Positions 43,172-51,238 of a stretch of DNA of 64,000 nucleotides are shown in pieces. Where the stretch lies: the NCBI RefSeq assembly GCF_900109755.1, contig NZ_FOAR01000026.1:1-64000 (forward strand), read 5' to 3'. The DNA is from Pseudomonas agarici. Lineage in GTDB: Bacteria; Pseudomonadota; Gammaproteobacteria; Pseudomonadales; Pseudomonadaceae. Each line of letters opens with the position of its first letter. The stretch's first letter is position 1. The notes beneath the pieces are model-generated. The model worked only from the letters and a program-made list of their open reading frames with translations, ran no database searches and was not told the DNA's origin. The position numbers and the translations under genes were made by a program.

Positions 43172-43985
43172 GGGTCTGTGGGGATTCATCTTGAGTTGAC
43201 GACAGCACCAGCGAGGTAGACCATGGCTTCGAAACTCTGATCGGTTTTGCATGCCCGCATGGCGATGCGTTTGAACTCTTTGAGTTTGCAGAAGAAGTTC
43301 TCGATGAGGAGGCGCTAGGCGTAGATGTCAGCATCTATCCTGAGCTTCTGCGCACGTGCGGGGTGCTGCGAGCTGACGACCCGGGCGCCGCGGTCGTTCA
43401 GTTCGGCAACCAGCGCGCTGCTGTCGAAGGTCTTGTCGGCGATCAGCCCGTCGAAGGCGATCCCATTGATCAGTGGTGGTACCTCGACGCTGTCATGGCG
43501 CTGACCCGGCATCAGACGGAAGCTCACGAGGTTGCCCAGGGTATCGGTGAGCGCCAGTATCTTTGTTGTCATGCAACCTTTGGAGCGGCCAATGGCCTGA
43601 CTCGAACTTCCCCTTTTGCGCCTTGGCCATGGCCATGGACCTTGACAATTGTCGCATCGACCATGACATATTCCAGGTCGGGTTCGTCCGAGATCGCGTC
43701 GAATATGCGCCTGAAAACATCGGCTTCCCGCCAATCGCGAAAACGACGGAATGCCGTGTTCCAGTTGCCGAACCGATCCGGCAGATCACACCGCGAACTG
43801 CCTGTGCGCACGATCCACAGCACTGCCTCCAGAAACAGTCGATTGTCTTTCCCGCTGCGACCGGGGTCGCTTGGCTTACCAAGGCAGTGCGGCTCGATCT
43901 TCACCCATTGGGCATCCGTCAGAACATCTCGATCCATCCGAAGTATGAATCATATCCGCGTCAATTTATGAATCGCCACAGACCC
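43172..43985 (-). mobile_element. IS5-family (IS427-type) insertion sequence, degenerate
   Basis: Terminal inverted repeats are GGGTCTGTGGGGATTCATCT (43172-) and, inverted from 43985, GGGTCTGTGGCGATTCATAA. A TA dinucleotide flanks both sides (43170-43171 and 43986-43987), as expected for the target duplication. Length is 814 bp, with a two-frame transposase inside. Confidence 0.82.
43186..43937 (-). pseudogene. IS5/IS427 transposase with an amber mutation
   Basis: The first frame (43569-43937) starts MDRDVLTDAQWVKIEPHCLG and carries the first catalytic Asp in YVMVDATIVKVHG. The second frame continues with KILALTDTLGNLVSF, the second Asp in LIADKTFDSSAL and the Glu in IENFFCKLKEFKRIA. Joining by a minus-one frameshift is normal for this group. 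In addition, the codon before RLLIENFF (usually Trp in YAWRHLIENFF-type sequences) is TAG, which separates the catalytic Glu from the rest. The transposase is therefore probably inactive. Confidence 0.8.
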
Positions 43986-44108
43986 TAGCGATTTATTCAG
44001 AAATCTCGTCTACGGTCCTGGTGTCCTGGAGCGTATTGAGGGTCTTGAACTGACGCTGCTCAATGCTGCTATCATTCATTTTTCAATCATGAGAAGGGGC
44101 CGACCGCG

Positions 44109-44612
44109 ATGAAAACTGGACTACTTCTGATTGGCGCGCTTGTGACTGTGGGATTGGTTTGCCCCCCCTTCGCTGCCGAAGCGCAGACTCAACAGACGCT
44201 GGATAATGAAGATCCGGTGATCGGTGCAAAAAAGGCATGCGACGGTTTCGGCGCTTTGGCTGCAAAGAGCACTACGGACCAGTTGGTCAATGGCTTCTAC
44301 ACCGAAAACGCGATGTACATCGGCCCGACGCTACCTGGAGGCATACTGATCGGTCGGGAAGCTATTCGAAAAAGCTATGCGGAATCACCTGCAGACGTCA
44401 CTTTCAAAGGCGTCTGCGAGCATGCCCAGAAGCTCAGCGACACAGTTGTTGCCATTAGCGGTCATTGGACCACAACCCCGAACGACCCGCACAAGGGCGA
44501 GGGAAGCAAAGGCAGTTTCGCCCTTACCTTCGTAAAAGAAGATGGGAAATGGCTCACGGCGGTGGACAGCTGGAACATTGAACAGCCGGCTCCGCCGGCC
44601 AAGGCCCCGTAG
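44109..44612 (+). CDS. secreted SnoaL/DUF4440-like protein
   Basis: The protein has 167 residues: a signal peptide (KTGLLLIGALVTVGLVCPPF) cleaved near AEAQT, then an NTF2-like fold (ACDGFGALAAKSTTDQLVNG, FYTENAMYIGPTLPGG, GHWTTTPNDPHKGEG, FALTFVKEDGKWLTAVDSW). Related periplasmic proteins have no agreed function. It is a single gene between two broken insertion sequences, so it may have been brought in with them. AGGGG lies shortly before the ATG. Confidence 0.72.
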   Translation: MKTGLLLIGALVTVGLVCPPFAAEAQTQQTLDNEDPVIGAKKACDGFGALAAKSTTDQLVNGFYTENAMYIGPTLPGGILIGREAIRKSYAESPADVTFKGVCEHAQKLSDTVVAISGHWTTTPNDPHKGEGSKGSFALTFVKEDGKWLTAVDSWNIEQPAPPAKAP

Positions 44613-44629
44613 CGGGCTGGCGAGAGACC

Positions 44630-44890
44630 TTGGGTTGCCGCGAGGTCGAGGGCGCGGTTGAGCACTGCGATGACGGGGTAGGCGATTTCTACAGCGTCTA
44701 TCTCCATTTCGATCCGGAGTGGCAAGACGATCCGATCGGCTTGCACGGTGTCACGTGTATCGCCGACTGCCCTACATTTCGCGAAGCACTGGACTTCGCC
44801 GAAGAGCAGGCCGCGCGTTGGTTGTTTTCGATCAAACCCGGGAGCAGCGCGAATAGGCGCGTTAGCCGGGCCGCAGGCGCACCAGATTGA
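44630..44890 (+). CDS. hypothetical protein fragment
   Basis: The frame opens with a TTG and reads EVEGAVEHCDDGVGDFYSVY, LHFDPEWQDDPIGLHGV, TCIADCPTFREALDFAEEQA. Its composition is protein-like, but no family was recognised and there is no ribosome site. It may be a truncated gene left beside the IS3-type element that begins at 44968. Confidence 0.3.
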   Translation: MGCREVEGAVEHCDDGVGDFYSVYLHFDPEWQDDPIGLHGVTCIADCPTFREALDFAEEQAARWLFSIKPGSSANRRVSRAAGAPD

Positions 44891-45031
44891 TCTCTTCGAG
44901 CACAAACTGACCCGCAAATTTCATCGAGGAGCTGTGGCGAGTGATTTCCGAGGTTCAGCCGTCAATTTGTAGTGGTCTAATGATCCCGGACACTCATTTA
45001 GGCGAGAATGCTCGCCAGAACGAGGTGTCAG

Positions 45032-45340
45032 ATGACCAAACAACGCCGTACCTTTTCCCCTGAATTCAAGCGCGAGGCTGCCGACCTCGTTCTCAAGCAG
45101 GATTACAGCCTCATTGAGGCCAGCCGCTCGCTTGGTATCGGCGAGTCGGCTTTGCGCCGATGGGTCGACCAGGTGCAGCAAGAACGCACGGGCGTCACCC
45201 CGCAGAGCAAAGCGCTGACCCCGGAGCAGCAGAAAATCCAAGAGCTGGAAGCCCGAATTGCTCGCCTTGAGCGGGAAAAATCGATCTTAAAAAAGGCTAC
45301 CGCGCTCTTGATGTCGGAAGATCTCGAGCGTTCGCGCTGA
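45032..45340 (+). CDS. IS3-family transposase OrfA
   Basis: The protein has 102 residues with a helix-turn-helix (FSPEFKREAADLVLKQDYSL, SRSLGIGESALRRWVDQVQQ) and a C-terminal leucine-zipper-like segment (IQELEARIARLEREKSILKK). It binds the element ends and is normally joined to OrfB by a programmed frameshift near its stop. It appears intact. Confidence 0.88.
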   Translation: MTKQRRTFSPEFKREAADLVLKQDYSLIEASRSLGIGESALRRWVDQVQQERTGVTPQSKALTPEQQKIQELEARIARLEREKSILKKATALLMSEDLERSR

Positions 45341-45348
45341 TTGACCAG

Positions 45349-46145
45349 TTGAGCATCCACGAGCCGGTTGATTGGCTGTGCAAGGTGTTTGAAGTGACCC
45401 GCTCGTGCTACTACGCTCGGCGTCTCAGGCGCCGCACACCGGATATAGAACGCCTTCGATTGCGCAGTCGGGTGAACGAGTTGTTCACCAGAGGCCGCAG
45501 TGCTCCCGGTAGCCGTAGCATCATGGCCATGATGCAGGACGACGGTGAGCAGATCGGGCGATTCAAGGTACGCAGCCTGATGCGTGAGCTGGAGTTGGTC
45601 AGCAAACAACCGGGATCGCATGCTTACAAAAAGGCGACGATCGAGCGGCCCGACATCCCTAATATTTTGAACCGGGAGTTTGATGTGCCTGCTCCTGACA
45701 ACGTCTGGTGTGGCGATATCACTTACATCTGGGCTCAAGGGAAATGGCAGTATCTGGCGGTTGTGCTAGATCTTTTTGCCCGCCGTGTTGTGGGCTGGGC
45801 TTTGTCGGGAAAGCCGGAGCCAAATTACAGCTTGACCTTTAGAAGGGCATCCAGGGCTCGCAATATGGAAGCCGGAGTTTTCGCCAGCGCCTTTGGCGAT
45901 ATCGCATGGGTCAGAGCATGAGCAGGCGAGGAAACCGTTGGGATGCGCCGATGGAGCGGGTGTTCAGGAGCCTGAAAACCGAGTGGATACCGACCATGGG
46001 CTACACGACGGTCCAACAAGCTCAGCGGGATATCAGCCATTTTTTGATGCACCGGTACAACTGGATTCGACCGCACCAATTTAATGGTGGGCTGCCACCG
46101 GCTCAGGCCGAGAAAAAACTTAACGTCGTGTCCGGGATCAGTTGA
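45349..46145 (+). pseudogene. IS3-family transposase OrfB with a deletion and frameshift
   Basis: The rve integrase core starts normally (APDNVWCGDITYIWAQGKW contains the first catalytic Asp). It then jumps from WALSGKPEPNYSLTF to GSQYGSRSFRQRLWRYRMGQ in another frame. About 60 bases that should encode the helix and the HSDQ motif with the second catalytic Asp are gone. The last part (MERVFRSLKTEW, with the catalytic Glu region) is intact, but WDNAPMERV has lost its Asn (WDAPMERV). The element cannot make active transposase. Confidence 0.8.
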
Positions 46146-46153
46146 CCACTACA

Positions 46154-46500
46154 TCCTGGACTTAGGCTTTAAATTGCGTAGTGCAGCGTCGGTTAGCATC
46201 GAGGTTTTCCTCCTGTTTTTTTGACGGCTTTACCGTCAGGGATCAGGAGACCTGCTGATGCCCGGGAAGCCGCGTAAAACAAGCTTCTCCGAGATTCCTT
46301 TTACCGTCAAAGACGGTAAAAGTCTGAGTAGTGAATGAGAAAGTCTTAATTCGGCCTCGATTCTTACCGTCAGCTTTACCGCCAACTTATTTTGCTGGCC
46401 GGCGATAGTCACCGATAGCTGCCGCGACGCATTTTTGTTCTAAATCAACACGTTATGGCAGTTTTTCGATAGCTGGCGATAGTCCTCGAAGGACGTATTT
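46154..46500. other. island junction next to guaA, rich in short repeats
   Basis: This 347-bp region holds several copies of TTTACCGTCA or its inverse (around 46229, 46301, 46314, 46363), including a 9-bp stem TTTACCGTC-AAA-GACGGTAAA, and four CGATAG motifs near 46407-46490. A 26-codon frame at 46258-46338 has a good AGGAG ribosome site but no recognised family. Such repeat clusters are typical of integrase arm-binding sites near an attachment site. No integrase gene remains. Confidence 0.45.
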
Positions 46501-48078
46501 TCACTCCCACTCAATCGTCGCCGGCGGCTTGCTCGACACGTCATAGGTGACGCGGGAGATACCTTCGATCTCATTGATGATCCGGCCGCTGACGGTTTCC
46601 AGCAGTTCGTAAGGCAGGTGCGCCCAACGAGCGGTCATGAAGTCGATGGTTTCCACCGCACGCAAGGCCACGACCCACGCATAGCGACGGCCATCACCGA
46701 CCACGCCCACTGATTTCACCGGCTGGAACACCACGAAGGCCTGGCTGACCTTGTGGTACCAGTCGGCCTTGCGCAGTTCTTCGATGAAGATATGGTCAGC
46801 ACGACGCAGCAGGTCGGCATATTCCTTTTTCACTTCACCGAGGATTCGCACTCCCAGGCCCGGGCCTGGGAACGGGTGGCGGTAGACCATGTCATACGGC
46901 AGGCCGAGTTCCAGGCCAAGGCGACGAACCTCGTCCTTGAACAGTTCACGCAGCGGCTCGACCAGCTTGAGGTTCATCTCTTCCGGCAGGCCACCGACGT
47001 TGTGGTGAGACTTGATCACGTGGGCCTTGCCACTTTTCGCGCCAGCCGACTCGATCACGTCCGGGTAGATGGTGCCCTGGGCCAGGTATTTGATGTTGTC
47101 CAGCTTGCAGGATTCGGCATCGAACACGTCGATAAAGGTCCGGCCAATGATCTTGCGCTTCTTCTCCGGGTCGGATTCGCCGGCCAGGTTGTTCAGGAAC
47201 TGCTCTTCGGCGTTGGCGCGGATCACCTTGACGCCCATGTTCTCGGCGAACATCGCCATTACCTGCTCACCCTCGTGCAGGCGCAGCAGGCCGTTGTCGA
47301 CGAAGACGCAGGTCAGTTGGTCGCCGATGGCCTTGTGCAGCAGGGCCGCAACCACCGAGGAGTCGACACCGCCGGACAACCCCAGCAGAACGTTGTCGGT
47401 ACCGACCTGGGCGCGCACTTGGGCGATGGCGTCTTCGGCGATTTTCGATGGGGTCCACAGCGCTTCGCAGCCGCAGATATCGAGGATGAAGCGCGACAGG
47501 ATGCGACCGCCCTGCTTGGTGTGGGTCACTTCCGGGTGGAATTGTACGCCGTAGTAGCCCAGTTCATCGTTGAACATGCCGGCAATCGGGCAGCTCGGGG
47601 TGCTGGCCAGGATATGGAAGTCTGCCGGCATCCGGGTGACCTTGTCACCGTGGCTCATCCAGACATCGAGGCCGAACAGGCCATCGGCATCGATGTGGTC
47701 TTCGATGCCGTCCAGCAGGCGGCTCTTGCCGACCACATCGACTCGGGCATAACCGAATTCACGCAGTTCGGAACCTTCGACCTTACCGCCCATCTGCTCG
47801 GCCATGGTCTGCATGCCGTAGCAGATACCGAAGACCGGAACCCCCAGGTCGAACACCGCTTGCGGGCAGCGCGGGCTGTTGGCTTCGTGCACCGACTCGG
47901 GACCACCGGCGAGGATGATGCCTTTGGGAGCGAATTGGCGAATCGCTTCATCGTCCATGTCGAACGGATGCAGTTCGCAGTACACGCCGATTTCACGCAC
48001 GCGACGGGCGATCAGTTGGGTGTATTGGGAACCGAAGTCGAGGATCAGGATGCGGTGGGCGTGAATGTCGAGGGCCAT
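46501..48078 (-). CDS. guaA: GMP synthase (glutamine-hydrolysing)
   Basis: The protein has 525 residues, full length. The class I glutamine amidotransferase domain shows the catalytic Cys in VFGICYGMQTMAEQMGG and His-Glu in GVQFHPEVTHT. The ATP-pyrophosphatase loop is LLGLSGGVDSSVVAALLHK. The dimerisation end is VTYDVSSKPPATIEWE. It converts XMP to GMP with glutamine in purine synthesis. It is the second gene after guaB, 105 bases apart. The 3' end of guaA is a known island integration site, and the accessory block here ends exactly at its stop codon. Confidence 0.96.
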   Translation of the reverse strand: MALDIHAHRILILDFGSQYTQLIARRVREIGVYCELHPFDMDDEAIRQFAPKGIILAGGPESVHEANSPRCPQAVFDLGVPVFGICYGMQTMAEQMGGKVEGSELREFGYARVDVVGKSRLLDGIEDHIDADGLFGLDVWMSHGDKVTRMPADFHILASTPSCPIAGMFNDELGYYGVQFHPEVTHTKQGGRILSRFILDICGCEALWTPSKIAEDAIAQVRAQVGTDNVLLGLSGGVDSSVVAALLHKAIGDQLTCVFVDNGLLRLHEGEQVMAMFAENMGVKVIRANAEEQFLNNLAGESDPEKKRKIIGRTFIDVFDAESCKLDNIKYLAQGTIYPDVIESAGAKSGKAHVIKSHHNVGGLPEEMNLKLVEPLRELFKDEVRRLGLELGLPYDMVYRHPFPGPGLGVRILGEVKKEYADLLRRADHIFIEELRKADWYHKVSQAFVVFQPVKSVGVVGDGRRYAWVVALRAVETIDFMTARWAHLPYELLETVSGRIINEIEGISRVTYDVSSKPPATIEWE

Positions 48079-48183
48079 GAGTCATTCTCGTCTGTGAAAT
48101 CAGAAACAACACGGGGCTGTCATCAACAGCCCCGGTTCAAATTCATCAATCGCCTCCAGGCCAGCGCCAGGAGGCAATCACTA

Positions 48184-49653
48184 TCAACCTACGCGATAGT
48201 TTGGAGCTTCCTTGGTGATCTGCACGTCGTGGACGTGAGATTCGGCCATGCCGGCACCGGTGATACGCACGAATTCAGGCTTGGTGCGCATTTCCTCGAT
48301 GTTGGCGCTGCCGGTGTAACCCATCGAGGAACGCAGGCCGCCCATCAGTTGATGGACGATGGCGGTCAGGGTGCCCTTGTACGGGACACGGCCTTCGATA
48401 CCTTCCGGCACCAGCTTCTCGGCCCCTGCGGAGGAGTCCTGGAAGTAGCGGTCGGAGGAACCCTGGGATTGCGACATCGCACCCAGCGAACCCATGCCGC
48501 GATAGGCCTTGTAGGAACGGCCCTGGAACAGCTCGATTTCGCCCGGCGCTTCTTCGGTACCGGCGAACATCGACCCCATCATCACGCAAGAGGCACCGGC
48601 AGCGATGGCCTTGGACAGGTCACCGGAGAAACGGATACCGCCGTCGGCGATCAACGGCACGCCAGTACCTTCAAGGGCGGCGGCGACGTTGGCGATGGCG
48701 CTGATCTGCGGAACGCCGACACCGGCGACAATACGGGTGGTGCAGATCGAGCCAGGGCCGATACCGACTTTGACCGCATCGGCACCCGCCTCGGCCAGGG
48801 CCTTGGCGGCGGCGCCGGTGGCGATGTTGCCGCCGATCACCTGCACTTGCGGGAAGTTCTGCTTGACCCAGCGAACGCGGTCGATCACCCCCTTGGAATG
48901 ACCGTGAGCGGTGTCGACCACCACCACGTCCACACCGGCGTTGACCAGCGCGGCAACGCGATCACCGGTGTCCTTGCCAGTGCCGACCGCGGCGCCGACC
49001 CGCAGACGTCCCTGGTCGTCCTTGCTCGCCAGCGGCCAGGCCTTGGATTTCTCGATGTCCTTGACGGTCATCATGCCCTTGAGAACAAATTTGTCATCGA
49101 CGATCAGCACTTTTTCCAGGCGATGCTTGTGCAGCAACTCGCGGACTTCGTGCTTGTTGGCGCCTTCGCGGACAGTGACCAAACGCTCTTTGGGCGTCAT
49201 CACTTCGCGAACCGGGACATCCATGCGGGTTTCGAAACGCACGTCACGGGAGGTGACGATGCCGACCAGGTCGCCGTCGTGCAAGACCGGCACACCGGAG
49301 ATGTTGTGCATGCGGGTCAGTTCGAGCAGGTCACGTACCGAGGCATCGGCCTCGATGGTGATGGGGTCCTTGACCACACCGGCCTCGAACTTCTTGACCT
49401 TGCGTACTTCGGCCGCTTGCTGCTCGATGGTCATGTTCTTGTGGATGATACCGATCCCGCCTTCCTGGGCCATGGCAATGGCCAGACGGGCTTCGGTCAC
49501 GGTGTCCATGGCGGCGGAAACCAGCGGAATATTCAGCTCGATGCCACGGGTAAGACGAGTCTTGAGACTGACTTCGTTAGGCAGCACCTCGGAATAACCG
49601 GGCACTAGGAGAATGTCGTCGAAGGTCAGAGCTTCTTGGCTGATACGCAGCAT
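48184..49653 (-). CDS. guaB: inosine-5'-monophosphate dehydrogenase
   Basis: The protein has 489 residues from ATG 49653 (MLRISQEALTFDDILLVPGY). A farther in-frame start at 49704 is less likely. Two CBS domains (about 90-205) interrupt the TIM barrel. The catalytic cysteine loop is GIGPGSICTTRIVAGVGVPQ. It oxidises IMP to XMP with NAD, the committed step to guanine nucleotides, feeding guaA downstream. Length and motifs are normal. Confidence 0.96.
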   Translation of the reverse strand: MLRISQEALTFDDILLVPGYSEVLPNEVSLKTRLTRGIELNIPLVSAAMDTVTEARLAIAMAQEGGIGIIHKNMTIEQQAAEVRKVKKFEAGVVKDPITIEADASVRDLLELTRMHNISGVPVLHDGDLVGIVTSRDVRFETRMDVPVREVMTPKERLVTVREGANKHEVRELLHKHRLEKVLIVDDKFVLKGMMTVKDIEKSKAWPLASKDDQGRLRVGAAVGTGKDTGDRVAALVNAGVDVVVVDTAHGHSKGVIDRVRWVKQNFPQVQVIGGNIATGAAAKALAEAGADAVKVGIGPGSICTTRIVAGVGVPQISAIANVAAALEGTGVPLIADGGIRFSGDLSKAIAAGASCVMMGSMFAGTEEAPGEIELFQGRSYKAYRGMGSLGAMSQSQGSSDRYFQDSSAGAEKLVPEGIEGRVPYKGTLTAIVHQLMGGLRSSMGYTGSANIEEMRTKPEFVRITGAGMAESHVHDVQITKEAPNYRVG

Positions 49654-49735
49654 CGCGGGGGCTCCCGAGCGGGAAAATGGAAGCGCGCCATTATACTCAT
49701 ACAAGGCCTCCGGCTCAATGTAAACCTTGGCCTAT

Positions 49736-50284
49736 TTACAGCTCGACTTTCACCCAGGCCACCGGCTGATCCAACCAGTCGGCGAACTCATCGAGAAAGG
49801 TCTGCTTGAAGCCCGCCTGCGCCCAGTTATTGAAGATAAACCCCAGGTTGGAAAATCCGCACTCCTGCAGGAACAGGAAACCGTTGATATCGTCTTCGTG
49901 CCCGCATAATGGGCAGATGAAGTTTTCGGTGCGTCCCGGCATCCACTCTTCGAGGCTGTCGAACAATGCCTCGCCGATTTCCTGGCGGCACTGGGCGCAG
50001 CCGGCTTCTTCGAGAAAGCCCTTGGCCGGGGTGTAGATGCAGCGCCGGGTGATGATCTCCAGGCCGTTGATCGGTTCGCCGAACGGCAACGCCTCGGGAT
50101 GCAGCACAACCTCGCGGGCGCCGAGTGCAATGGCATGGCCCATGCGATTGCCGGTGCGACCGCAGGTGCTCAGTTCTTGCTCGATGATATTCTTGCGCAC
50201 CAGCCAACGCACGATGGCCCGGGCTCGTGGTTCGTGGACCGCCAAGGTGGAAATCTTCGGGACGATGATGCTTTGGGAGTTCAT
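49736..50284 (-). CDS. hypothetical zinc-ribbon protein
   Basis: This 182-residue protein has two CxxC pairs, EAGCAQCRQEIGEAL and FICPLCGHEDDINGF, which suggest a zinc ribbon. The N-terminal half (EPRARAIVRWLVRKNIIEQE) looks helical. Pseudomonas genomes carry it as a conserved protein, sometimes mislabelled as a sugar ABC transporter ATPase, yet it has no Walker motifs. Function unknown. It is upstream of guaB on the same strand, 82 bases away. Confidence 0.75.
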   Translation of the reverse strand: MNSQSIIVPKISTLAVHEPRARAIVRWLVRKNIIEQELSTCGRTGNRMGHAIALGAREVVLHPEALPFGEPINGLEIITRRCIYTPAKGFLEEAGCAQCRQEIGEALFDSLEEWMPGRTENFICPLCGHEDDINGFLFLQECGFSNLGFIFNNWAQAGFKQTFLDEFADWLDQPVAWVKVEL

Positions 50285-50338
50285 GGGTACGGCCTGGAGC
50301 GTTCGCGACCCGGCAGCTTAATCGCTCAAACCCCGAGG

Positions 50339-51106
50339 TCAAGTACTCAAGTAACGGCTGATCAGGGCTATCCCACTGGCCAATACCAACCAGGTCACCA
50401 ACCGCACGAAGGCTTCGCGGGACAGCCGGCGGGTCAGGCGCCGACCGATCCACAAGCCTACCGCCATCGCTGGCAGCAAGCACACCGCCAGCAGCAATAA
50501 GGGTAACTCGGCATAGACCCCGGCGATCACGAACAGCGACAGACGCACCACCGTACTGCAGCTGATCAGCGCGCTTTGCGTGGCGCGGGCCGCCTCCTTG
50601 GGCAACCGACTGTTGAGGTAGATTGCATAAAGAAAGCCGCCGCTGCCGAACAACGCACCGAACATCCCGCCCACGGTGCCCATGGGCACCGCCCACCCCG
50701 CTGCCAATTGCCTCGGTCGCACCTTCACCAACAGGCTGTAGATCGCATAGGTGCTGATAAACAAGCCCATCAGCAGCAACAGAATGTCGGATTTGAGATT
50801 CAACAGGAAAATCGCCCCCAGGATGCAACCCACCGCCATGCACGGCAGCAACCGCAGCAACTCGGGCTTGACTACATCCTGGCGTGACGGCAGCAGGTTG
50901 CCGAACGCCGCGACAAAATCCAGCAGCACCAGCAGCGGTACGATCTTCGACAGCGGCATGAACAGGATCAGGATCGGCCCCGCCACCAGCGCCGTACCAA
51001 AACCTGCAACGCCAAAGACGATATAGGCCAGGGCGATGCCCAATTCCATCACCAGCCAGTCGGCGGCGGTGAATGGCCAAAGACTCACCAGTTCAACAAG
51101 CGACAT
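50339..51106 (-). CDS. TauE/SafE-family membrane permease
   Basis: This 255-residue protein has about eight membrane segments. The internal repeat typical of the family is seen as VFGVAGFGTALVAGPILILF and GTVGGMFGALFGSGGFLYAI, each with the Gly-rich helix. Members export sulfite, sulfoacetate or other small anions across the inner membrane; the substrate here is unknown. It lies upstream of the zinc-ribbon gene on the same strand and divergent from xseA. Confidence 0.8.
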   Translation of the reverse strand: MSLVELVSLWPFTAADWLVMELGIALAYIVFGVAGFGTALVAGPILILFMPLSKIVPLLVLLDFVAAFGNLLPSRQDVVKPELLRLLPCMAVGCILGAIFLLNLKSDILLLLMGLFISTYAIYSLLVKVRPRQLAAGWAVPMGTVGGMFGALFGSGGFLYAIYLNSRLPKEAARATQSALISCSTVVRLSLFVIAGVYAELPLLLLAVCLLPAMAVGLWIGRRLTRRLSREAFVRLVTWLVLASGIALISRYLST

Positions 51107-51238
51107 GGAAACCGATTTCCATAATGGGCTCGATTGACTTTAACCAGGAGTGAGCCTGGCGGCCAATACATTCACCGTTCGCCACTCATCTCGAACAGGC
51201 ATGGAGATTGATCAGCGAATGCCTTTATCATGCCCGCC

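Larger units (their letters stand above)
44968..46153 (+). mobile_element. IS3-family insertion sequence, internally deleted
   Basis: The element is bounded by TGTAGTGGTCTAATGATCCC at 44968 and its inverted partner GGGATCAGTTGACCACTACA ending at 46153, with the TG...CA ends of the IS3 family. It contains orfA and a damaged orfB. Its position is directly next to the guaA-side island junction. Confidence 0.85.

Noticed and set aside
46753..49608. 951-residue plus-strand open frame opposite guaA and guaB
   Set aside because: It spans both genes in antisense with His/Gly/Asp-rich, low-complexity composition typical of GC-rich shadow frames, and has no domain.
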